From SXXZ01 sp041177965 (GTDB lineage Bacteria > Verrucomicrobiota > Verrucomicrobiia > Limisphaerales > UBA9464): DNA of 64,000 nt. Positions within the stretch are counted from its first letter, which is position 1. Each line of letters starts with the position of its first letter. This document shows positions 37,321 through 45,862 of the stretch, piece after piece. The stretch lies in assembly GCA_041177965.1 (NCBI GenBank), contig JBEGWF010000032.1, positions 7,621 to 71,620 on the forward strand, read 5' to 3'. Position numbers and translations under genes: made by a program. The notes under the pieces are model-generated. The model was not told the DNA's origin. It did no database searches and saw only the letters and a program-made list of their open reading frames with translations.

Positions 37321-38142
37321 ATGTCACGACACGGAACCAAGATCGGCCCCTACACGCTCCACGAGGAGATCAATGCCGGGGGCATGTCCGAGATCTGGCT
37401 GGGCACCGACGCCAAGGGCGCGGCCGTGGCGATCCGGCTGATGCTCAACAATTCCGCCTTCGCCTTCACCGAGCGGAAACGGTTCCTGACCGGCTGCGAG
37501 ACCCTCAGCGCCTGCCAGGACCACCACCACATCATCGGATACATCGAGCACGGCAAGATCGGGGGCGAGCTGGCGCTGGTGCTGGAATACGTGGAGGGCG
37601 AGAATCTCAAGCTGCGCATGGCCACGGGCGATCCGGTGCTGGCCGAGAACATCGCCCAGGTGCTCATCGACTTCGCCGAGGCCCTCGAGGTCGTCCACGA
37701 CCGCGGGTACATGCACCTCGACGTCAAGCCCGAGAACGTGCTGCTGACCCGCAACGGTCGACTCAAGCTGATCGACTTCGATCTGGCCCGCCCGATACCG
37801 AACCCGCCGCGCAAGCTCGACAAGAATCCGGGCACCCCACACTACATGTCGCCGGAACAACTGGCCCGGGAGCCGGTCGACCACCGGGCCGACATCTGGG
37901 CCTACGGCGTCAGCGCCTACGAACTCCTCACCCATCGCAAGCCCTTCCCGGGGGACTCGGCCGATGCGGTGTTCCGGACCCAACGCGACCGGTCCGACTT
38001 CATCCCACCCCGCCGGCTGAACCCGGACATCCCCGTCGCGCTCGAAAAGATCGTGATGCGTTGCCTCGAGCAGGATCCAGCGATGCGGTATCCGTCGATG
38101 TCGGTGCTGACCCACGAGCTGCGCAAGGCGCTCTACGTCTGA
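37321..38142 (+). CDS. Serine/threonine protein kinase-like protein with atypical active site
   Basis: A 273-residue soluble kinase domain without sensor or membrane part. The Gly loop is weak (INAGGMSEIW), the beta3 Lys is replaced by Arg39 (VAIR), the catalytic loop is HLDVKPEN with Asp134, Lys136 and Asn139 kept, and the metal-binding DFG reads DFD (152-154). The activation-segment SPEQL and DIWAYGVSAYELL follow. Loss of the beta3 Lys often reduces activity, so this may be a weak kinase or a pseudokinase, yet the other catalytic residues persist. It is divergent from the DUF1080 gene. Start at 37321 gives the natural kinase N-terminus. Confidence 0.88.
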   Translation: MSRHGTKIGPYTLHEEINAGGMSEIWLGTDAKGAAVAIRLMLNNSAFAFTERKRFLTGCETLSACQDHHHIIGYIEHGKIGGELALVLEYVEGENLKLRMATGDPVLAENIAQVLIDFAEALEVVHDRGYMHLDVKPENVLLTRNGRLKLIDFDLARPIPNPPRKLDKNPGTPHYMSPEQLAREPVDHRADIWAYGVSAYELLTHRKPFPGDSADAVFRTQRDRSDFIPPRRLNPDIPVALEKIVMRCLEQDPAMRYPSMSVLTHELRKALYV

Positions 38143-38199
38143 GAGCGGAGGTGACCGGCTCCTCCGGGGGCGCGGTGGGGCGGCGCACCGGGAACCGGC

Positions 38200-38559
38200 T
38201 CAACGCGAGGACTTGGCCGCGGCGATGAGCTCCCAGAACTTCGGGTTGCCCTGCAATTGCTCGTCCTCGCCGGTGGGGAGACTGGACCGGTAGAGGAAAT
38301 CCTTGAGCGTGTTGCGGCTCAGGATCCGGTGCACCACCACCCCGAGCGGGTGTCGCTCGAAATAGACCCGATAATCACCCAGTCGATACCGGGTCAGGGT
38401 GCGCCCCTGACGGGACAGGCTCCCGAAGGCCCCCTCTTCGCGCATCAATTCGGAGGGCAGACCTCGGAACTGCCCGAGCACCTGCAACTGCAGATCCTTC
38501 GGCAGCTTCGACAACTCGGCGGCGCTGGTCGGATTGAAGATGATCTGGAACGGCTGCAT
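38200..38559 (-). CDS. RelE/ParE-like protein, solitary
   Basis: A 119-residue basic protein with the RelE/ParE-type core: helices (AAELSKLPKDLQLQVL), then strands with RYRLGDYRVYFE and VVHRILSRNTLKDFLYR. Such proteins cut mRNA or poison gyrase when paired with an antitoxin. No antitoxin gene adjoins it: the kinase gene converges within 57 bases, and recC lies beyond a noncoding gap upstream. The start was set at 38559; 38583 is an alternative adding eight residues. Toxicity is not predicted with certainty. Confidence 0.7.
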   Translation of the reverse strand: MQPFQIIFNPTSAAELSKLPKDLQLQVLGQFRGLPSELMREEGAFGSLSRQGRTLTRYRLGDYRVYFERHPLGVVVHRILSRNTLKDFLYRSSLPTGEDEQLQGNPKFWELIAAAKSSR

Positions 38560-38903
38560 CCGGGCGATAGGTTCCACCGGCATTCGATGCCTGTCTAGCC
38601 CGCCTCCTTGCCCGCCTCCTTGCGGTGTCGCCTCCTCGCGGACCGGACCGCCCTGCCGAAATGGACGTCCTGCGAAGGTAGGACTGTTTTTGTCCCAGGG
38701 GGTGGGATACCTTGGGTTCATGGACGACCGATTCCAAAGGAATCTCCAACGCGGGTTCCCAGGCCCTGCGGAGGCACCCCAAGGCTCCCTCCCGATCGGC
38801 CGCCCATCGATCGACCGAAAACGGTGCGCACCACCTCGAACCACGGCCTGATCGCCGCAGTCGCCGCAGTCGCCGCAGTCGCCGCAGTCGCCGCCGCCCA
38901 CCC
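38560..38903. other. Noncoding region upstream of recC and the RelE-like gene
   Basis: These 344 bases between the divergent RelE-like and recC genes hold a 9-bp tandem repeat near recC and otherwise no recognisable gene or RNA. Promoters for both genes are expected here, but I saw no convincing -35/-10 pair. Confidence 0.4.
38853..38888. repeat. Four perfect copies of a 9-bp repeat before recC
   Basis: The unit CGCCGCAGT occurs four times in a row, followed by a partial fifth copy, ending 15 bases before the recC ATG. The unit is a multiple of three and, in the recC frame, would encode Arg-Arg-Ser or similar if translation began upstream. Confidence 0.95.
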
Positions 38904-41900
38904 ATGGTCCAACTTGCCGAGACCCACTCCGCTCTCCTCGACGCGATCGCCCGCCAATTGTCCGCTGTGCGCGATGTCCGAGCCCGGCACTGGCTGATCT
39001 TCCCGCGGAAGGGCCTCCGGGAGGCCGCACTGCACCGATGGGCCCGGTTCGCCGGCATCGCCAGCCATTCCCAGGAGGTCGAAGCGAGGGAACTCGTCGA
39101 ACAGGCCTCAGGAGGCGGCAGCGCCCGGTTCGATGTCGAGCGCCTGCGGTGGGCGGTGGGATCGGCGTTGCCGGACCTGCGGCAGGACCCCCTGTTTCCG
39201 CTCCCGCCCGAGGCCTCGCTGAATCCGATGGACGCCACGGTCCTCGCCTCGGCCACCCAATGGGCCCGGGTGATCCACGAGACCCTGCTGTGTCGCATCG
39301 GCGGAAAGGTGTGGCCGCAGGGCTCGTTCCTGGAGGCGCTCACGGCCGCCCCACAGGTGGCCCGAATGCTGCGCACACACCCGGGCCTGCAGACAGATGC
39401 CGATTTCACGACCTCGGCCCGGGCCTGGATGGAGTCATGGGACTCCAAGGGCGGCATCCCCCACCTGTGGATCCTGCTCGATGCCGGTCTGCCGGCCGGA
39501 CTGTTCCACCGTCTGCTGCAATTGGTGGACCTGCTCAGGGGCCATTCTCCGGACCGGGTCCACCTGTTCGCGATGGTTCCCAGCCGTGATTACTGGGCCG
39601 ACCTTGCGGTCAAGTCGGGGTCACGGCGACGGTCCGCCGGCTCCGATCCCTCGATCCCGGAGGCGGGGGGCCTCCTGTGGGCCCTCGGGCGCTCTTCCCA
39701 GGATCTCCAACGACAACTGGCCGGGACCCTGCTGGCCGTGGGAGAGGGGGGGATCGAGCTCGACAGTCCCGAGCCCCATGATTCGTTGTTGGGGCGCTTG
39801 CAGACCTCCTGCCGATCGGCCGCCCCGTTGCCCGAGGAGTCCCGACGACCGGTGTCGGCTGCCGACGCCTCGCTGACCATCCACGCCGCCCACACTCCTC
39901 TCCGCGAACTCGAGATCTGCCGCGATCGCGTCCTCCAGGCCCTGCACGAACTCGAGGATCTCCGCCACGAGGAGATCCTGATCCTCCTGGCCAATCCACA
40001 CGAACAGGCTCCCTTGATCGAGGCGGCCCTCGACGCCGGGGCCGACCGACGGTTGCCCTTCCGTTGGGCGGGAGGTGGGGGTGGCGGCCTGTCCCCGTTC
40101 GCCTCCACCGTGATCCGACTGCTCGAGATCCTCCAGGGCCGACTCACGCTCAACGAGGTGCAGGAACTGCTGGAAAACCCCTTGATCGCCGACCGTTTCG
40201 ACCTCGACGAAACCGATGGCGACGGTCCGACACTGGTGCAGTGGCTGCAGGACGCCGGGTTTCGCTGGGGCCTCGGACCGGAACACCGTCGGCAGTACCA
40301 GGACATCCCCGAATCCCGATGGAACCTCTTCTGGGCCCTGCGACGCCTGGGCCTGGGAGCGATGGTGGCCGAGAATCGGCGCGATTCGCTGCTCGATGAC
40401 TGCGAGGGCGGGCAACCCGGCGTGCCGCTCGAGCGGACCAACGGCCTGGGCCTGATCCAACTCGCCCGGTTGGCCCGATTCGCCCATCGGCTGCGCGATG
40501 CGCGAGACATCTGGTGCGGGACCGGCCCCCGGTCGATCCCGGATTGGAATCGGGCCCTGAGGGACCTGGTGTACGACTGCATTTCCAACCGGCTCGGACC
40601 GGTCGCATCCCAGGCCGCGGCGCTCCAATCCGAGATACTGGAACCGCTGGACCGCGCGGCGATCCCCGAACTGCGGCTCGAGAGGACGGCCTATCTGCGC
40701 CTGCTCACCGAGAAACTCGGCTCGTTGAACGGCTCGGGCGGCCGGGGTCCGGGAGGCATCACGGTGGCCGACCTGAGGCAATACGCCGGGGTGCCGGCAC
40801 GGGTGGTGGTGGTGGCCGGGCTCGACGACGGAGTGTTTCCGAGGTCCGACGATCGCCCGGGATGGCATCCCCTGGCCCTCCAACCGGCCACCGGCGACCC
40901 ATCGGCCCGCGACACCGACCGTCACTGCCTGTTGTTGGCGCTGCTGGCCTGTCGCGAACGTCTGATCCTGTCGTACCAGGGCCACTCCGATGAGGATGGC
41001 GAGGAACGCCCGCCGTCCACCGCGCTGGCCGATCTGCTGGAGGCCGCGCTCCAGACCCTGCCACAGAAGGGGGCGGTATCCGGGGATCCCTCGAAACCCG
41101 TGGCGGACGGCGTCGATCCACGGTTCGGGGGGCGGGTGTTCCATCATCCGCTCCACGGGTTCAGTCCCGAGGCCTTCCGAGCCGACCTGCCCGCCAGCGC
41201 CCGCGGACAACGCACCGCCGACCATGGCGCGGCCGTGGCGTTGCGGCGGCGCAGGGGTTTTCCAGCGTACCCCGGTCCCTGGTCGCAACCACTGCCACCG
41301 GAGCCCGACCGGGCTCCCGACCTCGCCGACCTGCGGAACGTGCTCGATCAACCCCAGCGACTCTTCGCCTCCCGCCTGGGCCTGCGACTCCCGGAGGAGG
41401 CCGAGGCGCCGCAGGGCGAGGATCTGGTCGATCCCGACGGGCTTGAACGTTGGGCCCTGCGGGATCGCCTGCTCACCGCCCGCGTGGAGGGCGAAGACGA
41501 AGGGGCGCTGGTGTCGGTGCTGAAGGCGTCCGGCAGGATCCCCCGCGGAAGGCTCGGGGAGGCCCTGCTGTCCAAGATTCTGGAGGAATTGCCGGAACTG
41601 CCGGTCTTCGGCCCGAAGGACCGCGTGACCGCCAACCTGCGATTCACCCTCGAGGAGGCCCGGGTCGGCACCGATCCCCATGCGACAGGCGGTCCGCGCC
41701 TGTTGCGTTTCGAAGGACCGCCGCGCGCCCGTTGGTACCGGCGGCCGGGAGAGTCCACGGTGTTCCAATTCTTCGCCTCGAAGCCGAACGAGGGTGGCGA
41801 TTACCGGCGGCAACTGCTCTTCGGATTCGACGCGCTGGCGCTGGCCGCATCGTCATCGACTCCGGATCCGGGTCTCCGGCGCGGGGATCCCCCGCTCGAA

Positions 41901-42356
41901 GCCCGGTGCTTGGGACCCAGGAGCATCTGGATCATGGCGCTGCCGACTCCCGAAATGGCCCGGGCCCAACTGGCCCGACTCCTGCCGCTGGCCCGCTGGG
42001 CGAGGTGCAGGGCCCTGCCCTATTGGCCCAGGACGGCGGGAGTGGCCCTGGCCAAGGCGGGCCGAGGATCGGAGGTCCGTGGAGAATCCCGACTCGCATC
42101 GCTGGCGGCCCGCGACCCAGCCGAGATCCTGGAGGCCGCCCTCTCGCACTGGAGCGCCGATCGCGAGGAACATTCAGGCGGTGCCGACGGCGATCTGCCG
42201 ACCACCCGGGCGGTCTTCCGCGGCTGCGACGACCCGTTCGCCATCGATGGGGACTCGGTGCCCGGATGGCTCCCCTGTCCCGGAGGGCCGCTCGCCTGGC
42301 GGCTGATGCTCGAGTTCGAGTCATGGCGCGAATCGCTGAACCTACGGTCACCATGA
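38904..42356 (+). CDS. recC: RecC-like subunit of the exodeoxyribonuclease V (RecBCD) complex
   Basis: A 1150-residue protein matching RecC in position and pattern. RecC recognises Chi and splits the duplex for the helicases. Typical segments are HTPLRELEICRD (about 333-344), LLENPLIADRF, and VVVVAGLDDGVFPRSDDRP near residue 640. It has lost catalytic helicase motifs as RecC does. The ATG at 38904 is the first of the coding context; upstream codons derive from the 9-bp repeat. Its TGA overlaps the recB ATG (ATGA), so translation is coupled and all three subunits can be made in balanced amounts. It is only distantly similar to the Proteobacterial protein by eye. Confidence 0.86.
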   Translation: MVQLAETHSALLDAIARQLSAVRDVRARHWLIFPRKGLREAALHRWARFAGIASHSQEVEARELVEQASGGGSARFDVERLRWAVGSALPDLRQDPLFPLPPEASLNPMDATVLASATQWARVIHETLLCRIGGKVWPQGSFLEALTAAPQVARMLRTHPGLQTDADFTTSARAWMESWDSKGGIPHLWILLDAGLPAGLFHRLLQLVDLLRGHSPDRVHLFAMVPSRDYWADLAVKSGSRRRSAGSDPSIPEAGGLLWALGRSSQDLQRQLAGTLLAVGEGGIELDSPEPHDSLLGRLQTSCRSAAPLPEESRRPVSAADASLTIHAAHTPLRELEICRDRVLQALHELEDLRHEEILILLANPHEQAPLIEAALDAGADRRLPFRWAGGGGGGLSPFASTVIRLLEILQGRLTLNEVQELLENPLIADRFDLDETDGDGPTLVQWLQDAGFRWGLGPEHRRQYQDIPESRWNLFWALRRLGLGAMVAENRRDSLLDDCEGGQPGVPLERTNGLGLIQLARLARFAHRLRDARDIWCGTGPRSIPDWNRALRDLVYDCISNRLGPVASQAAALQSEILEPLDRAAIPELRLERTAYLRLLTEKLGSLNGSGGRGPGGITVADLRQYAGVPARVVVVAGLDDGVFPRSDDRPGWHPLALQPATGDPSARDTDRHCLLLALLACRERLILSYQGHSDEDGEERPPSTALADLLEAALQTLPQKGAVSGDPSKPVADGVDPRFGGRVFHHPLHGFSPEAFRADLPASARGQRTADHGAAVALRRRRGFPAYPGPWSQPLPPEPDRAPDLADLRNVLDQPQRLFASRLGLRLPEEAEAPQGEDLVDPDGLERWALRDRLLTARVEGEDEGALVSVLKASGRIPRGRLGEALLSKILEELPELPVFGPKDRVTANLRFTLEEARVGTDPHATGGPRLLRFEGPPRARWYRRPGESTVFQFFASKPNEGGDYRRQLLFGFDALALAASSSTPDPGLRRGDPPLEARCLGPRSIWIMALPTPEMARAQLARLLPLARWARCRALPYWPRTAGVALAKAGRGSEVRGESRLASLAARDPAEILEAALSHWSADREEHSGGADGDLPTTRAVFRGCDDPFAIDGDSVPGWLPCPGGPLAWRLMLEFESWRESLNLRSP

Positions 42357-45300
42357 GCGATTCCTCCCGATTCGATCCGAAGACGCAGGACCTGTTCGGG
42401 GCCACGTCCATAGAGGCCAGTGCCGGCACCGGCAAGACCTACTCGATCACCCTGCTCTGGCTGAGGTTGATGGTGGAGCGGGGCCTTCGCGTGGATCAGA
42501 TCCTCGTCAGCACCTTCACCCGAGCCGCGACGGCGGAATTGCGCGAACGGTTGCTGGCGACGTTGAGGCGCGCGGTGGCCGCCACGCAGGCGATCCTCGA
42601 GGGCCGGGAACCCGTCGACGGCGACGAGGGGCGGGTGGTCGCGGCGTGGCTCAGTGCATCGGGCGGCCGGCCCGACTCCCTCATCCGGCATCTCACCGAA
42701 TCCCTCAGCGCCTTCGATCTGGCACCGATCCAGACCATCCACGGGTTCTGCCAATCGCTCCTCGGACGGCATTCGATGGAACTGGCCTGCGACCCGGACC
42801 TGAGGCTGGTGGAGCACTGCGATACGCTGCTCGAACAGATCACCGGCGACCATCTGATGGAGACGTCGGACCTGCAGGCTCCCGATGCTGCGGCGCTGCG
42901 ACGGTTGGCTCGGACCTTGCGGTCCCGCCCCGCCGCCACGGTGCGCGGCGTGTCGCGGACACGCGAGGAACTGGCGGCCGAAAAGGCAGGACTGTTGCGG
43001 ACGATCGAGGCGGAGGCCCCGATGGCCATCCGGGGCCTGAAGCTGGCCAAGAGCCGCGAGAGCGTGGAAAGGCTGGTCAGGAATCTCGTCGAACGCTCGC
43101 AATGGAGCGCATTGAGCGACGCCCAGGCGAGGAACCTGCCCCCGTCGTTCCTGACCCCATGGTCCCGATTCCGCCGGCTGGAGTCCGTGGAATCGCGCCT
43201 GCCCGCCACCGGACTGGCCGAGCGCATCCGGAAGGACCTTCCGGGCCGCAAGGCCCAGGCGGGCCTGCGCACCTTCGACGACCTTCTCCTCATCGTGCGC
43301 GATGCGCTGCAGCGACAGGGTCCGGACGGACCCCTGGCCCGCACGGTCCGTGCCCGCCTGAGGGCGGCCATCCTCGATGAGTGCCAGGACAGCGACACCC
43401 TGCAGATCGAGGTCTTTCGGATGCTCTTCCATCATGGGGACACCGAGGCGTTCCTGGTCATCGGCGATCCCAAGCAGAGCATCTATCGCTTCCGTGGTGC
43501 CGACCTGGCCAGCTACCGATCGCTGGCCGGAACCATGCGATCGGCACCCCCGATGACGGTGAACCACCGATCCGATCCGTCGTTGATCCGGGCCCTGAAC
43601 CACCTCCACGGGACGGAGTTCCTGTTCCCGGACTCGTCGGCGGGTGACGCGCCCTTCGGGTATGTGCCGGTCACGGCCCGTGCGAAGGATGACCGCATCT
43701 CGGATCCGGCCCCACGTTGTGCCGTCGTGATCCAATGGTGCCCGGAGACCGACCGCCATCGGGCCTCGATACGACTCGCGGAATCGGCCGCCGCCGAGAT
43801 CGCACGGTTGCTGCGCGATCCGGTGACCCTGGTGGACCGCCACACGGGAACAAGCCGCCGCCTCGAACCGGGCGACGTCGGGGTCCTGGCCACCAACCAC
43901 GCCGATCTGCGCCGGATGCGCCGGGCGCTGCACGCGCATGGGATCTCCTGCCGGTCTTCGGGCAAGGGGCTGGGCAGCGTCTTCGACAGCGACGAGGCGC
44001 TCGATGTGCTCGGCTGGCTCTGGCTGCTCGCCGCGCTCCATCGGCATGGCGACCTGCTCGGCCGTCTGTCCGCATTCCTCCTGAGCCCGCTGGGCGCCAC
44101 CTCGGCGGGTGACCTGCTGCTGATCCAGGCCGACGCCGGGAGACAGGCGGCGCTGTTCCAGACCTTCCTCCAGGCGCGCCAGGAACTGTCACGGGTGGGA
44201 CCGCTTCCGCCGCTGCTGCGCTGGATCTCCGGCGCCGAGGTCTCGACCCACAACCTCGGACATGCCGACGGGGAGCGGCGGCTCACCAACTGGAGGCAGT
44301 TGGGAACCCTCCTGCAGGGGCGGTTCGAATCGGGAACCCGCAGCGCCGAGTCGCTGGCGGCCTGGTTGGCAAGGCAGGTCTCCGGGGCGCCGGAATCGCT
44401 CCGGGAGGCCTCGGGTGACAGCTCGCTCATGCGGCTCGAGACCGACGCATCGGCCGTGCAGCTCGAGACCATCCATGGGGCCAAGGGGCTCGAATACCCG
44501 GTGGTGTTCTGCCCGTTTCTCGGGAGGGTCACCGGGCGCGCCCGTCGCGGTACCCCGACCGCAGCGGTGGCGCGGATCGCCGGGTCCTGGATCATCGATG
44601 TGGGCTCGGACGAGTTCGAGGCCACGCTCGAAGCGGCCGAAACGCAGGAGATCGAGGAGGAGACGCGACGCCTGTACGTGGCGCTCACCCGGGCACGCCA
44701 TCGACTCCATCTGGGGATGGCTCCGATCACGGCCCACCCGAAGAACTCCGGGAACAACTCCGCGGCCGATTCGCCACTGGCCCGACTTCCCGGTCTGGCC
44801 GCGGATTCGATGGAGGAATGGCCCAAGCGTTGGAAGACCCTGGAGGCGCATGGAATCCAATTCCTCGACGAGTCCGAAGGCCCGGGCGCCACGGGTCCAT
44901 CCGGGGGCGGGTCGGCTCCGGAAGGATCCGTCGCCGCTTCGACGGTCGCAACCGGATCCGAGACCCTCGCCGGCGTTCACCCGGAACTCCTGAGGCCGCC
45001 CGATGCACCCCCGCATCCCTCCGCCTTGTTCGCGACCCGCAGCTTCACGTCGCTGTCGCGCTCCGACATGGACCACGACCCGAACGCGGCCGACCGTGAT
45101 GTCGTGGCTTCAAGGGAAACGGAGTCGATTCCGGAGGAAGCCGGGGCGACCCACGATGGGCTCGCGGCGCTGGGCGCCGCCGGAAGCGTCCTGGGCGACC
45201 GACTGCATCGTGCGCTCGAGGATCATCTGGGCAACGGACGCCCCCTGGAGCAGGCCGTGGCCTCCTACGATACGCCCGGCGCCTGGCAGGAATCACTGGG

Positions 45301-45862
45301 CGCGATCGTCGAGGCCGAACTGGAACCGGCGCCGGGATTCCGTTTCCGCCTGGCCGATCTCCGCGGACGTTGCATCACCGAGATGCAGTTCCTGCTGCCC
45401 GTCGATCGGATCGACGCCGAGACCCTCTCGAGGACGCTCTGCGAGGATCCGCGGATCCGATCGATGGCCGGAGGCGGGGAATGGGCCGAGGGTCTCTCCG
45501 GTTGGAGCTTCACCGGGTTCACCGGATTCCTCCAGGGATTCATCGACCTGGTGTTCGAGCGCGGCGGACGTTGGTACGTCGCCGACTACAAGAGCAACCG
45601 CCTCGACCGGTACCATCCCGAAGCCCTGGATCGGGTCATGCTGCGGTCCCATTACATCCTGCAGGCACGCATCTACCTGCTGGCCCTGCATCGGCACCTG
45701 CGGGCCCATCTGCCCGACTACGATCCCGAAAGGCATCTCGGCGGGGTGATGTACCTGTTCGTCCGCGGGTTTCCCGAACAGGGGGTCTGGTGGGACCGGC
45801 CCTGCCTGAAGGCGCTGGATCGGCTGGACGCCCTTTTCCAGAACCCAGTCGCCCCCGCATGA
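42353..45862 (+). CDS. recB: RecB, helicase-nuclease subunit of RecBCD
   Basis: A 1169-residue UvrD-like helicase with a C-terminal nuclease. Motif I is SAGTGKT (about 23-29), motif II DECQD (about 343), then IGDPKQSIYRFRGADL, ETIHGAKGLEYP and YVALTRARHR. The nuclease domain is intact, with the PD-(D/E)xK-like residues in FIDLVFERG (near 1064) and ADYKSN (Asp1078, Lys1080). RecB unwinds 3'-to-5' and cuts at double-strand ends, loading RecA after Chi. The gene overlaps recC and recD by ATGA at both ends. Confidence 0.94.
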   Translation: MSDSSRFDPKTQDLFGATSIEASAGTGKTYSITLLWLRLMVERGLRVDQILVSTFTRAATAELRERLLATLRRAVAATQAILEGREPVDGDEGRVVAAWLSASGGRPDSLIRHLTESLSAFDLAPIQTIHGFCQSLLGRHSMELACDPDLRLVEHCDTLLEQITGDHLMETSDLQAPDAAALRRLARTLRSRPAATVRGVSRTREELAAEKAGLLRTIEAEAPMAIRGLKLAKSRESVERLVRNLVERSQWSALSDAQARNLPPSFLTPWSRFRRLESVESRLPATGLAERIRKDLPGRKAQAGLRTFDDLLLIVRDALQRQGPDGPLARTVRARLRAAILDECQDSDTLQIEVFRMLFHHGDTEAFLVIGDPKQSIYRFRGADLASYRSLAGTMRSAPPMTVNHRSDPSLIRALNHLHGTEFLFPDSSAGDAPFGYVPVTARAKDDRISDPAPRCAVVIQWCPETDRHRASIRLAESAAAEIARLLRDPVTLVDRHTGTSRRLEPGDVGVLATNHADLRRMRRALHAHGISCRSSGKGLGSVFDSDEALDVLGWLWLLAALHRHGDLLGRLSAFLLSPLGATSAGDLLLIQADAGRQAALFQTFLQARQELSRVGPLPPLLRWISGAEVSTHNLGHADGERRLTNWRQLGTLLQGRFESGTRSAESLAAWLARQVSGAPESLREASGDSSLMRLETDASAVQLETIHGAKGLEYPVVFCPFLGRVTGRARRGTPTAAVARIAGSWIIDVGSDEFEATLEAAETQEIEEETRRLYVALTRARHRLHLGMAPITAHPKNSGNNSAADSPLARLPGLAADSMEEWPKRWKTLEAHGIQFLDESEGPGATGPSGGGSAPEGSVAASTVATGSETLAGVHPELLRPPDAPPHPSALFATRSFTSLSRSDMDHDPNAADRDVVASRETESIPEEAGATHDGLAALGAAGSVLGDRLHRALEDHLGNGRPLEQAVASYDTPGAWQESLGAIVEAELEPAPGFRFRLADLRGRCITEMQFLLPVDRIDAETLSRTLCEDPRIRSMAGGGEWAEGLSGWSFTGFTGFLQGFIDLVFERGGRWYVADYKSNRLDRYHPEALDRVMLRSHYILQARIYLLALHRHLRAHLPDYDPERHLGGVMYLFVRGFPEQGVWWDRPCLKALDRLDALFQNPVAPA

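Noticed and set aside
38853..38888. Possible CRISPR array
   Set aside because: Direct 9-bp copies with no spacers.
38712..38903. 64-codon upstream extension of recC
   Set aside because: Starts at TTG, and its end is encoded by the 9-bp repeat as Arg/Ser repeats, which are not RecC-like.
39621..41813. 730-codon minus-strand open frame over recC
   Set aside because: Shadow frame; recC on the other strand has family motifs and ATGA coupling to recB.
42020..44047. 675-codon minus-strand open frame over recB
   Set aside because: Shadow frame, low-complexity translation rich in Arg, Gly and Pro.
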